DNA of 64,000 nucleotides from Rubrivirga sp046845755 (GCF_046845755.1 NZ_CP177357.1:1054001-1118000), one strand, 5' to 3'. Shown: positions 8,604-16,607, numbered from the stretch's first letter. Notes: generated from the sequence alone by a model not told the origin. Made by a program: numbers and translations.

Positions 8604-10190
8604 TTAGGACTCGAAGGCGGCGATGGGTGACTCCGACGCCTCCGGGGCGGACGGCTGGCGCGTCAGGTACGTCGCCAACGCGAGCGTCCCGACGATCCAC
8701 AGGACCGGGATCACGACCGGGAACCAGTCGACAAAGTCGAGCGGGTTGGCGGCGCCGTAGAGCTGGTCGCCCGCCAGGTCGATCCACAGGTTCCAGACGA
8801 TGACGGTCAGCAGGATGGCCGGGATGACGAACCGGAGCAGCACGTCGAACCAGACCCCGAGCTTGAGCTTCGAGTGCTGGTTGACGAACGCGCGGAGGTT
8901 GCCCGCCCCGAACACCCAGCCGAGCAGGACGCACTCGATGAGGCCGACCGTCAGCAGGCTGTAGCCGAAGGCCCAGTGGTCCAGGATGTCGAGGAAGTTG
9001 AGGCCCACGGTCCCGTTCCCCGCCAGCCCGGGGTCGACGATAAAGGGGAGCGCCGTGATCATCGACCCGACGAGGCCCGGCACGGCCACCATCAGCAGCG
9101 CCTTTTTGCGGTCGATGCCCAGCTTGTCGATGAGCGCGCTCGCCATGCCCTCGACGAGCGAGATCGCGCTCGTGACGCCGGCCATCACGATCAGGAAGAA
9201 GAACGCGAACCCGAAGAGCTTGACGCCGAACGGGAACGCCGCGATGCCCTGCGGGATGGCGAAAAACGAGAGCGACAGCGTCGAGCCGGCCGGGTTGAGG
9301 GCGAACGCGAACAGCATCGAGAAGATGGCGATGCCGGCGATGTACTCGAACCCGCAGTTGAGCAGGCTGACCATGAACGAGTTGTTGACTTGGTCGGAGT
9401 CCTTCGGGAGGTAGCTCGCGTACGCCGTCATCGTCCCCAGCCCGAGCGACAGCGAAAAGAACATCTGGCTGAAGGCGCCCTTCCAGACGTCCGGCTGGGC
9501 GATGCCGGCCAGGTCCGGGGTGAACAGGTACATCACGCCGTCCGTGCCGCCCGGCAGCGTCACGCCGCGGATGATCAGGATGATCATGAACAGCCACATC
9601 AGAGGCACCGCGATCCGGACCGTCTTCTCGATCGTTTCGGTCCCCTTGAGCAGGGCCGTGAGCGTCATGGCCCAGATGGCGATCACGGCGAACATCGGCC
9701 ACCACGACGACAGGATGCCGAAAAAGTAGGCCGTCGCGTTCGGCCCGTCGCTGGGCTCGAGGAACGGCGCGAACGGGGCGGTCGCGCCGGGCTCCATCAG
9801 CCCGAACAGGGCCCCGACCATCATGCAGAACGCCCAGCCCAGAATCGTGATGTAGTACATCGTGATAAAGAGAGCGCTCCCCAGCGACCACCAGCCCACG
9901 AACTCGCCCTTCGCGCCGACCACCTTCGACAGCGCCATCGGGAAGCTCCGCCCGGTCATCGTGCCCAGGCTGAACTCGGTGATCATCACCGGGATGCCGA
10001 GCACGAACAGGGCGATGAAGTACGGGACGTAGAACGCGCCGCCGCCGAACTGGTAGGCGTTCGAAGCGAAGAACACGATGTTGCCCAGCCCGATCGCCGA
10101 GCCGCTCGCGGCCAGCACGAAGCCGAGTTTCGAGGACCAGACGCCGCGGTCGGCGGCGTCGGCGGGGCCGGGGGGAGGAGCGTCGGGCAA
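8604..10190 (-). CDS. neurotransmitter:sodium symporter (NSS/SNF) family transporter, 528 aa
   Basis: A second LeuT-fold symporter. TM1 reads GFVLAASGSAIGLGNIVFF, TM2 GGGAFYVPYFIALFVLG, and TM6 FFSLSLGLGTMTAYASY. About 12 helices are visible, with extra hydrophobic helices at the C-terminus relative to the downstream paralogue. The start is TTG at 10190, from which the TM1 spacing matches the paralogue. A TAGCTTCG element (complement of 10219-10226) overlaps the beta-lactamase stop and could give internal transcription. Substrate unknown, presumably an amino acid or related solute taken up with Na+. Confidence 0.92.
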   Translation of the reverse strand: MPDAPPPGPADAADRGVWSSKLGFVLAASGSAIGLGNIVFFASNAYQFGGGAFYVPYFIALFVLGIPVMITEFSLGTMTGRSFPMALSKVVGAKGEFVGWWSLGSALFITMYYITILGWAFCMMVGALFGLMEPGATAPFAPFLEPSDGPNATAYFFGILSSWWPMFAVIAIWAMTLTALLKGTETIEKTVRIAVPLMWLFMIILIIRGVTLPGGTDGVMYLFTPDLAGIAQPDVWKGAFSQMFFSLSLGLGTMTAYASYLPKDSDQVNNSFMVSLLNCGFEYIAGIAIFSMLFAFALNPAGSTLSLSFFAIPQGIAAFPFGVKLFGFAFFFLIVMAGVTSAISLVEGMASALIDKLGIDRKKALLMVAVPGLVGSMITALPFIVDPGLAGNGTVGLNFLDILDHWAFGYSLLTVGLIECVLLGWVFGAGNLRAFVNQHSKLKLGVWFDVLLRFVIPAILLTVIVWNLWIDLAGDQLYGAANPLDFVDWFPVVIPVLWIVGTLALATYLTRQPSAPEASESPIAAFES

Positions 10191-10218
10191 GGCGGAGATG
10201 GCGCGGGTGTGAAGGCCC

Positions 10219-10226
10219 GAAGCTAC
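10219..10226 (-). promoter_or_regulatory. TAGCTTCG -7-like element before the 528-aa NSS gene
   Basis: Matches the TAGCTTnn element recurring upstream of many genes here. It lies 28 bases before the TTG start and overlaps the stop codon of the upstream beta-lactamase gene, so it may be an internal operon promoter. Confidence 0.4.
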
Positions 10227-11080
10227 GGTGCCCCATTCGTGCCGACCGGCCAGGCGTCGGCGTCCGCGAGCACGGCGCGCACGATGCGCAGGCGGCCGGG
10301 CCCGATGTCGAAGGTCTCGCCCGGGGCCGCGTGGGCGTTCATCGCGTAGACCACCTCACCCTCGGGCCGCTCGACCCAGCCGACCAGCCAGCCGATCGCC
10401 GGCTCGTCGGGCGGGAGCCCCCAGCCCGTCTTGCCCCGGAGCTGGGCGCCTCCGGACTCCGCGAGCGTCGGGAGCAGCTCGCGGACGGTCGCCTGGTGCT
10501 CGGCGGAGAACGCCAGGTCGCCCCGGCGCAGGCGGTCGAAAAAGGCGACCTGCTCGTCGGCCGAGACGCGCAGCGAGCCGTCGAGCCACGCGTGCTCCAG
10601 CGGGTCGCCCATCGTCGCGTTGCCGTACGGTTCGCGCGCGAGGACGGACTCGTAGCCCGTGCGGCCGACCCGGCCCGCCAGCCGCTGAAAGAGCCACAGC
10701 GCCGAGGCCTCGACCCCGGTCCGCAGCGAGTGGTCGTGGTTCCACGACCGGACGCGGCGCTCGACGCCGTCCCAGGCGTGCACCGCGTCGACGTCGACCA
10801 CGACGCCCCGGTCCAAGAACACGAGCGCGTTCCAGATCTTCGAGGTCGAGGCCGGCGAAAACCGCGTGGCCGCGCGCGCCGGGTCGTGGCGAATCGTCTG
10901 CCCGGTGGCCGGGTCGAGCAGCACGAACGTGCCGACGGCGCCTTCGTCGGCGAACGATTGCGACCAGTCGGCGACGGAGTCGGCGCGTGCCGGCGCAGGC
11001 GCGGCCGGCGACGGCGAGGGGCCCGACGGCCCGCCGCACGCGGCGGCGGCGAGCGCCAGCAGGGCGGCCGGCAGCTTCAC
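10223..11080 (-). CDS. class D beta-lactamase (OXA-like) homologue, lipoprotein
   Basis: A 285-aa serine beta-lactamase/PBP-fold protein. A lipoprotein leader ends in LAAAACGG. All four class D elements are visible: S78-T-S-K81 (PASTSK), S126-A-L128 in place of SxV, Y152-G-N154, and K217-T-G219. The W near the omega region and overall length fit class D rather than PBPs. Leu instead of Val in the second motif is unusual. The start overlaps the CorC-like gene by 4 bases (ATGA), so it belongs to the same operon. It may hydrolyse penicillins or act on peptidoglycan-like substrates; activity cannot be judged from sequence. Confidence 0.88.
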   Translation of the reverse strand: MKLPAALLALAAAACGGPSGPSPSPAAPAPARADSVADWSQSFADEGAVGTFVLLDPATGQTIRHDPARAATRFSPASTSKIWNALVFLDRGVVVDVDAVHAWDGVERRVRSWNHDHSLRTGVEASALWLFQRLAGRVGRTGYESVLAREPYGNATMGDPLEHAWLDGSLRVSADEQVAFFDRLRRGDLAFSAEHQATVRELLPTLAESGGAQLRGKTGWGLPPDEPAIGWLVGWVERPEGEVVYAMNAHAAPGETFDIGPGRLRIVRAVLADADAWPVGTNGAP

Positions 11081-12435
11081 CTCGCGGGGTCGGTCGGCGC
11101 CTCGGCCTCGGTCGCAGCGGTCTCCACGCGGACCGACAGGATGCGGTTGTCCTGGACGGCCTCGACGCGCAGCGTCAGGCCGGCGTAGCTCACCTCGTCG
11201 CCGGGCTCGGGGATGTCGCCGGCGAGGTGCAGGATCAGGCCGCCGAGCGTCTCGAAGTCGAAGTCGTCGGTGTCCATCTCGATGCCCAGCGTGTCGGCCA
11301 GGTCGTCAAGGTCGACACGCGCCTCGGCGCGGTAGACGCCCGGGGCGACGGGCTCGACGAGCTGCTCCTCGTCGGCGTCGAGCTCGTCGTAGATCTCGCC
11401 GACGACCTCTTCGAGCAGGTCTTCCAGCGTGACGAGGCCGGCCGTGCCGCCGTACTCGTCGACCACGAGCGCCATGTGCGTGTTGGAGGCCTGGAAGTCC
11501 GCCAGCATGTCGTCGAGCGTCTTGCCGGGCGGCACGAACAGCGGCTTGCGGGCCAAGACGGCCCAGTCGGGCGTCACGCCGGCGCCGTCGAGCGAGGGGA
11601 GGAGGTCCTTGGCGTAGACCACGCCGAGCACGTTGTCGAGGTGCTCGTGGTAGAGCGGGAAGCGGCTGTGGCCGGTCTCGCGGATCAGCTCGAGGGCGTC
11701 CTCGAGCGTCGCGTCGTCGGCGAGCGCGCGGACGTCGACGCGGCTGACCATCACCTCGCGGACGGTCGTCTCGCCGAACTCGACGATCGAGTGGATCAGC
11801 GCCCGCTCCTCCTCGCCGATGCTGCCCTGCGCCTCGCCCACGTCCGCCATCGACTTGATGTCGTCCGACGACAGCGGCTCGGCCTCGCGACGGAGCCGCG
11901 CCTGGACGAACGACGCGAGCCCCGCCAGCAGGTCGGCCACCGGCGTGACGGCGCGGACGAGCGGGGACAAGAACGGCGCCACGGACCGGGCGAAGCGGCT
12001 CGGCGCCCGACTGGCAGCCAGCTTCGGGGCGATCTCGCTCGTCACGAGCAGGACGAACGTGAGCCCCACCACGTTTGCGGCGAGGGCCACCAGGGGGTTC
12101 CATCCGTACGTCTCGGCCGCGCCCACCATCAGCTGCGTCGACAGGATCGCCGCGCCCACATTGACGACGGTGTTCAGCAACAGGATCGCTGCGAGCAGGC
12201 GCCGGGGGCGGTCGAGCAACACGAGCACGCGGGCCGCCTCGCGGCCGCCGTCCTCGCGGAGCGCCTCGCGCTCGCTGGCGCCGAGCGAGAACAGCGCGAC
12301 CTCGGACCCGGAAAACAGCGCCGACAGACCGAGCAGCAGCACGAACACGCCGATCTGGACCGCCAGGCCCGCGGGGCCAGGGAGAACGTCGGCGAGGAGT
12401 TGGGCCGCAAGGGCCGGACTAGAGTCGGGGTCCAA
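11077..12435 (-). CDS. CorC/HlyC-type CNNM-domain protein with CBS pair
   Basis: A membrane protein with an N-terminal DUF21/CNNM domain (IGVFVLLLGLSALFSGSEVALFSLG and further helices), a pair of CBS domains (VMVSRVDVRALADDATLEDAL region; ARKPLFVPPGKTLDDMLADF), and a C-terminal CorC_HlyC domain (MALVVDEYGGTAGLVTLEDLLEEVVGEI). The family is linked to Mg2+/Co2+ homeostasis. I chose a TTG start at 12435. An in-frame ATG exists at 12540, but it adds an Arg-rich, family-unlike leader and lies upstream of a TACCTTTG promoter-like box (12490-12497). First gene of the leftward operon, overlapping the beta-lactamase gene by 4 bases. Confidence 0.88.
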   Translation of the reverse strand: MDPDSSPALAAQLLADVLPGPAGLAVQIGVFVLLLGLSALFSGSEVALFSLGASEREALREDGGREAARVLVLLDRPRRLLAAILLLNTVVNVGAAILSTQLMVGAAETYGWNPLVALAANVVGLTFVLLVTSEIAPKLAASRAPSRFARSVAPFLSPLVRAVTPVADLLAGLASFVQARLRREAEPLSSDDIKSMADVGEAQGSIGEEERALIHSIVEFGETTVREVMVSRVDVRALADDATLEDALELIRETGHSRFPLYHEHLDNVLGVVYAKDLLPSLDGAGVTPDWAVLARKPLFVPPGKTLDDMLADFQASNTHMALVVDEYGGTAGLVTLEDLLEEVVGEIYDELDADEEQLVEPVAPGVYRAEARVDLDDLADTLGIEMDTDDFDFETLGGLILHLAGDIPEPGDEVSYAGLTLRVEAVQDNRILSVRVETAATEAEAPTDPAR

Positions 12436-12489
12436 GGTGGAAGGACCGGGGCAGGAAAACGGACGAGTCGGACGCGAGCGCCCGACGGC

Positions 12490-12497
12490 CAAAGGTA
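12490..12497 (-). promoter_or_regulatory. TACCTTTG -7-like promoter element of the CorC operon
   Basis: An exact match to the Bacteroidota -7 consensus TAnnTTTG on the minus strand. It has a TTG 15 bases upstream and ends 54 bases before the TTG start at 12435. It follows the ssb terminator, as expected for a new transcription unit, and argues against the ATG starts at 12507 and 12540. Confidence 0.5.
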
Positions 12498-12589
12498 GTG
12501 AGGACATAGACGCAACGGCACCCCGGCGGGTTCTTCGCACGTCGGCCGGCTCGTGTCGCAGGCGTCATCGGCGCGTGGCGGCGAGGCAC

Positions 12590-12622
12590 AAAAAAACCGG
12601 GCGCCCCGCGAAGGGCGCCCGG
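12590..12622 (-). terminator. intrinsic terminator of ssb
   Basis: Reading on the minus strand, a perfect 10-base stem (CCGGGCGCCC/GGGCGCCCGG) with a 6-base loop is followed directly by seven Ts. It lies 24 bases after the ssb stop. Confidence 0.9.
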
Positions 12623-12645
12623 CGTCGATCACGTTCTAGCGAGGG

Positions 12646-13143
12646 CTAGAAGGGGAGATCGTCATCGGGCTCGAACGAGTAGTCGTCCGCGGGCGCGGCC
12701 GGCTTGGGCTGGCGGGGTGCCGGACGGTTGCCGCCGCTGTTGGACTGGCGAGCGGGCCGGGGCGACTGGTCGTAGCTGTCGTCGCCACCGCCACCGCCGC
12801 CGCCGCCGTCGCGGCCGCCGAGCATCTGCATCTCGCGGGCCTTGATCTCGGTCGAGTACCGGGTGTTGCCGTCCTTGTCCTCCCACTGCCGGGTCTGGAG
12901 CTGGCCCTCGATGTAGACCTGGCGGCCCTTCGAGAGGTACTCGCCGCAGATCTCGGCGAGCCGGGCCCAGGCCACGACCGTGTGCCACTCGGTGTTCTCG
13001 ACCTGGTTGCCGTCGCGGTCCTTGTAGGACTCGGTCGTGGCCAGGCGCATGTTGCAGACGGCCGTGCCGCTGCCGGTGTACCGGAGCTCGGGGTCCTGCC
13101 CGAGGTTGCCGATGAGGATGACTTTGTTGACTCCGCGTGCCAT
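12646..13143 (-). CDS. ssb: single-stranded DNA-binding protein SSB
   Basis: A 165-aa SSB. Residues 1 to about 110 form the OB fold (NKVILIGNLGQDPELRYT, EWHTVVAWARLAEICGEYLSKG, YIEGQL). A Gly-rich, disordered linker follows, ending in the acidic tip DDDLPF that recruits partner proteins in replication and repair. The product coats single-stranded DNA, normally as a tetramer. The gene is transcribed alone, with a strong terminator just downstream, and is divergent from mazG. Confidence 0.97.
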   Translation of the reverse strand: MARGVNKVILIGNLGQDPELRYTGSGTAVCNMRLATTESYKDRDGNQVENTEWHTVVAWARLAEICGEYLSKGRQVYIEGQLQTRQWEDKDGNTRYSTEIKAREMQMLGGRDGGGGGGGGDDSYDQSPRPARQSNSGGNRPAPRQPKPAAPADDYSFEPDDDLPF

Positions 13144-13309
13144 GGGGCTGGGGGATGCGAGGGCACGAGCCCTCAGTTACATGAATCCGCCGGGTCCGGG
13201 CGGAGTGCCCGGGCGGCCGTTCGATGCGCCAACGCGGCGCGTCGCGCAGGATAGTCTCCCCGGGGCGGGGCGGCGTACCCTACGCGGACCAAAAACTAGC
13301 GCAGCGCCT

Positions 13310-14155
13310 GTGTCAACCCCGAGTCACACCCCGTTCCCGTACGACATCGCCGACCTCGGCTTGGCGGACGCCGACCGCGCCGCTGCCCACGCGCCGCTGT
13401 TCCAGGACTTCGTCGCCATCGTGCGCCGCCTGCGCCGCGAGTGCCCCTGGGACGTGGCCCAGACGCACGACTCGACCAAGCACTTGACCATCGAGGAGGC
13501 CTACGAGCTCGTCGACGCCATCGACGCGGGCGACCCCCACGAGGTCAAAAAGGAGCTCGGCGACCTGTTCCTGCACGTCCTCTTCCACGCCCACATCGCC
13601 GAGACCGACGGGACGTTCGATCTGTCCGACGTGATGCGGGCCGAGATGACCAAGCTCGTTCGCCGCCACCCCCACGTGTTCGGCGACGAGGTCGTCTCCG
13701 GAACCGGCGAGGTGCTGCGCAACTGGGAGGCCATCAAGCAGGCCGAACGGGCGGAGGCGGGGACGCCCGAGACCGCGCCGTCCGCGCTCGACGGCGTCCC
13801 CGGCACGCTGCCGGCCCTGCTCCGCGCCGAGCGCGTCCAGGAAAAGGCCGCCGCCATCGGGTTCGACTTTCCGACCGCCGAGGACGCCTGGGCCAAGGTC
13901 CGCGAGGAGGCCGACGAGGTCCGCGCCGCCGCCACCGACGACGCGCTCGAGGACGAGGTCGGCGACCTGCTCTTCGCCGTCGTCAACTACGCCCGCCTGC
14001 GGGGCGTCGTGCCGGAGACGGCGCTGCGGCGGACGGTCGACAAGTTCTCGCGCCGGTTCCGCGCCGTCGAGGCCGGGCTGGCGGGCGGCGCCGGGGCCAC
14101 GCTCGACGAGATGGACGCGCTGTGGGAGGCCGCCAAGGCGACCGAGCGCGGCTGA
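13310..14155 (+). CDS. mazG: nucleoside triphosphate pyrophosphohydrolase MazG
   Basis: Hydrolyses (d)NTPs to NMPs plus pyrophosphate, a housecleaning function. The N-terminal MazG domain contains RECPWDVAQTHDSTKHLTIEE and the metal-binding ExxE...ExxD set (EEAYELVDAID, KELGDLFLHVLFH). A second MazG-like domain follows (RVQEKAAAIGFDF, EEADEV, EVGDLLFAVVNYAR). I chose the GTG at 13310, giving 281 aa, close to the usual 260-280. The frame is open further upstream, but that part is Arg/Pro-rich and unrelated to the family. Stop and next stop on the other strand abut at 14155/14156. Confidence 0.93.
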   Translation: MSTPSHTPFPYDIADLGLADADRAAAHAPLFQDFVAIVRRLRRECPWDVAQTHDSTKHLTIEEAYELVDAIDAGDPHEVKKELGDLFLHVLFHAHIAETDGTFDLSDVMRAEMTKLVRRHPHVFGDEVVSGTGEVLRNWEAIKQAERAEAGTPETAPSALDGVPGTLPALLRAERVQEKAAAIGFDFPTAEDAWAKVREEADEVRAAATDDALEDEVGDLLFAVVNYARLRGVVPETALRRTVDKFSRRFRAVEAGLAGGAGATLDEMDALWEAAKATERG

Positions 14156-14980
14156 CTACGTCCGCGCCCGGACCACCATCCACTCGACGGGCCGGACCTC
14201 GGGGACCAGCTCCAGCCCGGTCGTCTCGAACAGCCGCTCGCGGACCGCGTCGATGGCTTCGGCGGAGAGCGTGTGCTCTTCGAAGTCGACTTCGTCGGGC
14301 GTGAACGCCAGCTCGACGTCAAACGGGTCGGTCAGCCCCGTCTCGTCGACGACTACTGCGCCGAGCGCTGCGCCCAGGCCTTTCGCCAGTTCGAACCCCG
14401 TCGCGCCGCGGACGAAGAACGTCTGGTGGGTCGCCAGCATCGTCAGCGTCGTCTCGCGCGTGAGCGGCGTAAAGCGGGGCGGGGCGTCGGGGCGGGTGCG
14501 CAGCGCGTAGACCACGTGCGGCCGAGTCTCGGTGCGGATGTCGAGGCCGAGGGCGTCCTCGACGCGCGCGATCAGCGCCGGGCCGAAGGTCTCGCGCGTC
14601 AGCCCGGGCTGGACCATCCGCACGTTGACGGGGCGGCGGCGCAAGCTGTCGGGCGCGTCGATCAGACGCGACAGCACGCTGTACGAGAGGGGGTCTTCTC
14701 GGTACGGGTACTGCGCGGTCCACGCCGTGATCAGCAGACGGCCGAGCGGCGTCGCGCGGGCCCCGTACACGCCGTCCTCGACGTTCCCGCTGCCGCCGCC
14801 GTAGCGGAACCTCGGATCCGCCCACTCGACGATGAACACGGGCGCGGCATCCGGCGCCGGCCGGTGTGCGCTGGCATCTGCCCGGAGCGAGTCGAGGAGC
14901 GCCTCGCGGTCAGCGGCGGCGGACTGGGCGACCGCAGGGACAGCAACGACGACGGCGAGGAGTGCAACGAGAGCACGCAT
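14156..14980 (-). CDS. secreted TIGR03435/DUF3738-like protein
   Basis: A 274-aa exported protein with signal peptide MRALVALLAVVVAVPAVAQS. The C-terminal half resembles the TIGR03435 'soil-associated' family: LAKGLGAALGAVVVDETGLTDPFDVELAF is followed by a helix and LFETTGLELVPEVRPVEWMVV, corresponding to the family's D-x-TGL-G-YD and QLGLKLE-x-x-K-x-PVE pattern. The family is abundant in Acidobacteria and other soil phyla and has no proven function. I chose the ATG at 14980 because it opens the signal peptide. A TATCGTGC element lies 24 bases upstream. The family call is by pattern only. Confidence 0.65.
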   Translation of the reverse strand: MRALVALLAVVVAVPAVAQSAAADREALLDSLRADASAHRPAPDAAPVFIVEWADPRFRYGGGSGNVEDGVYGARATPLGRLLITAWTAQYPYREDPLSYSVLSRLIDAPDSLRRRPVNVRMVQPGLTRETFGPALIARVEDALGLDIRTETRPHVVYALRTRPDAPPRFTPLTRETTLTMLATHQTFFVRGATGFELAKGLGAALGAVVVDETGLTDPFDVELAFTPDEVDFEEHTLSAEAIDAVRERLFETTGLELVPEVRPVEWMVVRART

Positions 14981-15003
14981 GGCAGCAGAGGAGGAACGGA
15001 CAG

Positions 15004-15011
15004 GCACGATA
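15004..15011 (-). promoter_or_regulatory. TATCGTGC -7-like element before the TIGR03435-like gene
   Basis: A weak match to the TAnnTT-type element seen upstream of other genes, 23 bases before the ATG at 14980, in a locally AT-rich patch (GGAATTCG). Confidence 0.3.
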
Positions 15012-15083
15012 GGAATTCGTGCCGCGATGTCCAAACGTGTCTCCTGCCGGGCCTCTGGCCCCGAACGTCGCCCGGGCAACCGC

Positions 15084-15683
15084 TTACAGCGCCTCCTTCG
15101 TGCTCGGCAGCCGGTCGCCGGCCTCATCGCGCGCGACGGCGATGCGGAGTGCTCGCGCGAACGCCTTGAACAGCGCCTCGACGCGGTGGTGGTCGTTGCG
15201 GCCTCGGAGCACGTCGAGGTGCAGCGTCATCCGCGCCTGTTCAGCGAGGCTCCAGAAAAAGTGCTCCACCAGTTCCGTCGACAGGTCGCCGACGCGCTCG
15301 CGGTCGAAGGCGGCCTCGAACGTGAGGTGCGCGCGGCCCGACAGGTCGATGGCGGCGCGCGCGAGCGCCTCGTCCATCGGGATCGTCGCCGTGCCGTAGC
15401 GCGCGATGTAGGCCTTGTCGCCGAGCGCCTGGGCCAGCGCCTGCCCGATCGTGATGCCCACGTCCTCGACCGTGTGGTGGTCGTCGACGTGGAGGTCGCC
15501 GTCGGCATGGACCGTTAGCGCGAGGCGGCCGTGCCGCGCCAGCAGGTCCAGCATGTGGTCGAGAAAGCCGACGCCGGTCGCGTTCGAGTAGGTCGGCGAG
15601 GCGTCGTCGAGGCCCAGCGTCACGGTGACGCGCGTCTCGGCGGTCTGGCGCTCGACGCGGGCGGTGCGGGGGGGGAGGCTCAT
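15084..15683 (-). CDS. hisB: imidazoleglycerol-phosphate dehydratase HisB
   Basis: Catalyses the sixth step of histidine synthesis, dehydrating imidazole glycerol phosphate to imidazole acetol phosphate. The 199-aa product is the single-function form. It shows GVGFLDHMLD, the Mn2+-binding DDHHTVEDVGI, DLSGRAHL, FFWSLAEQARMTLHL and NDHHRVEALFKAFARAL. No other histidine genes are nearby. The start ATG lies only 3 bases after a TAGCTTCC element, suggesting a leaderless or nearly leaderless transcript. Confidence 0.97.
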   Translation of the reverse strand: MSLPPRTARVERQTAETRVTVTLGLDDASPTYSNATGVGFLDHMLDLLARHGRLALTVHADGDLHVDDHHTVEDVGITIGQALAQALGDKAYIARYGTATIPMDEALARAAIDLSGRAHLTFEAAFDRERVGDLSTELVEHFFWSLAEQARMTLHLDVLRGRNDHHRVEALFKAFARALRIAVARDEAGDRLPSTKEAL

Positions 15684-15686
15684 GCC

Positions 15687-15694
15687 GGAAGCTA
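15687..15694 (-). promoter_or_regulatory. TAGCTTCC -7-like promoter of hisB
   Basis: An exact copy of the recurring TAGCTTCC element, ending 3 bases before the hisB ATG. If it is the -7 box, transcription would start at or next to the start codon. Confidence 0.5.
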
Positions 15695-15740
15695 GCCCGA
15701 TCGCGCGTGACCTTGGGGAGACGGGGCACGGCTTCCTCCG

Positions 15741-15748
15741 TAGCGTCC
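15741..15748 (+). promoter_or_regulatory. TAGCGTCC -7-like element before the lipoprotein gene
   Basis: Matches TAGCnTCC, ending 24 bases before the ATG at 15773. It is consistent with the spacing at metG and other genes. Confidence 0.4.
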
Positions 15749-15772
15749 CCGTCCCCCCAACGCCCCGCTCCG

Positions 15773-16339
15773 ATGCGCGCCCTGCTCCTCCTCGCCGCCG
15801 TCCTCACGCTCGCCGCCTGCGACACGAACGGCGACGGCGTCCCCCGCACGGCCGTGATCTCGCGCGTCGTCGTCGAGACGGCGCCGCTCGCGGACCCGAA
15901 TGGCGACGGCTGGGACGGCTCGACCCCGCTCGCCGACGGCCCCGAGGTCTACTTCCGCCTGTTCGACGCCTTCGTCGACTACCAGACCGACCCCGGCGCC
16001 GACCGCCTCAACCCTCGCGACGACGTCGACGTGTTCGCCCTGGGGTCGGACCAGCCGTGGTACGAGTCGGTCGACGAGCGCGACCTGCCGCTGATCTGGG
16101 ACGTCGAGCCGGGCTACATCGTCCGCGACCTCGGCAACCCCCTCTACGTCGCCTTGTTCGACTACGACCCGACGACGGGCGACGACCCGATGGGGGAGAC
16201 CGAGGTGTTCACCCTGTTCGACCTCGCGCCCGCTCGCGTGACCGGCCGGGCCCAGACGATCCGGCTCGCGGGCTTCGACCGGACCGGCGCGGCGACCGGC
16301 GAGGTGTCGGTCCGCCTCACCGTCGAGTTTTTCGACTAG
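15773..16339 (+). CDS. predicted lipoprotein, 188 aa
   Basis: A short exported protein: MRALLLLAAVLTLAACDTNGDG gives a lipobox LAAC with Cys at about residue 16. The mature part is beta-rich and acidic (DVDVFALGSDQPWYESVDERDLPLIWDV, YVALFDYDPTTGDDPMGETEVFTLFDLAP), ending in GEVSVRLTVEFFD. The pattern recalls C2-like beta-sandwich domains that bind calcium or membranes, but I do not recognise a specific family. The start was chosen for the signal peptide. A TAGCGTCC element lies 25 bases upstream. Divergent from hisB. Confidence 0.75.
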   Translation: MRALLLLAAVLTLAACDTNGDGVPRTAVISRVVVETAPLADPNGDGWDGSTPLADGPEVYFRLFDAFVDYQTDPGADRLNPRDDVDVFALGSDQPWYESVDERDLPLIWDVEPGYIVRDLGNPLYVALFDYDPTTGDDPMGETEVFTLFDLAPARVTGRAQTIRLAGFDRTGAATGEVSVRLTVEFFD

Positions 16340-16367
16340 CGGTGGCTGGAAGCAGGCTCGCGCGATC

Positions 16368-16500
16368 AGGTTGTCATCCTGAGCGAGCGCAGCGAGTCGA
16401 AGGATCTCAGCCGAGCAACGTCGGGCTCCAGCGCGAACGCGACGCAGTGCGCGACGGAGATCCTTCGACTCCGGTCTGCGCCCTCCGCTCAAGATGGCAC
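16368..16500. repeat. inverted intergenic repeat of the TCATCCTGAGCG type
   Basis: The gap 16340-16691 holds no gene. From about 16368 the sequence GTCATCCTGAGCGAGCGCAG and GAGTCGAAGGATCTC is mirrored near 16457-16495 by GAGATCCTTCGACTCCG and CCGCTCAAGATG. Elements with this same word pattern recur in the intergenic DNA of many unrelated bacterial genomes. It is probably a non-coding palindromic repeat unit of about 130 bases. Confidence 0.75.
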
Positions 16501-16540
16501 GGTGAAAGGCGGGAGCGCGAGTCGACAAGCAACACGTTGG

Positions 16541-16572
16541 GTAGGGACACACCGATGGTGTGTCCGTCCTAC
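16541..16572. repeat. GTAGGGACACACC palindrome, copy 1
   Basis: An imperfect palindrome, GTAGGGACACACC-GAT-GGTGTGTCC-GTCCTAC, upstream of recQ. It is nearly the same as the perfect palindrome at 36436-36464 after sucC, with a degenerate half copy at 26077-26090. It lies 36 bases before the recQ promoter-like box and 51 bases after the 16.4 kb inverted repeat. Confidence 0.75.
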
Positions 16573-16607
16573 GTTGGGGAGCGCTCGGGCCGCTCGCGCC
16601 CGGCCGG

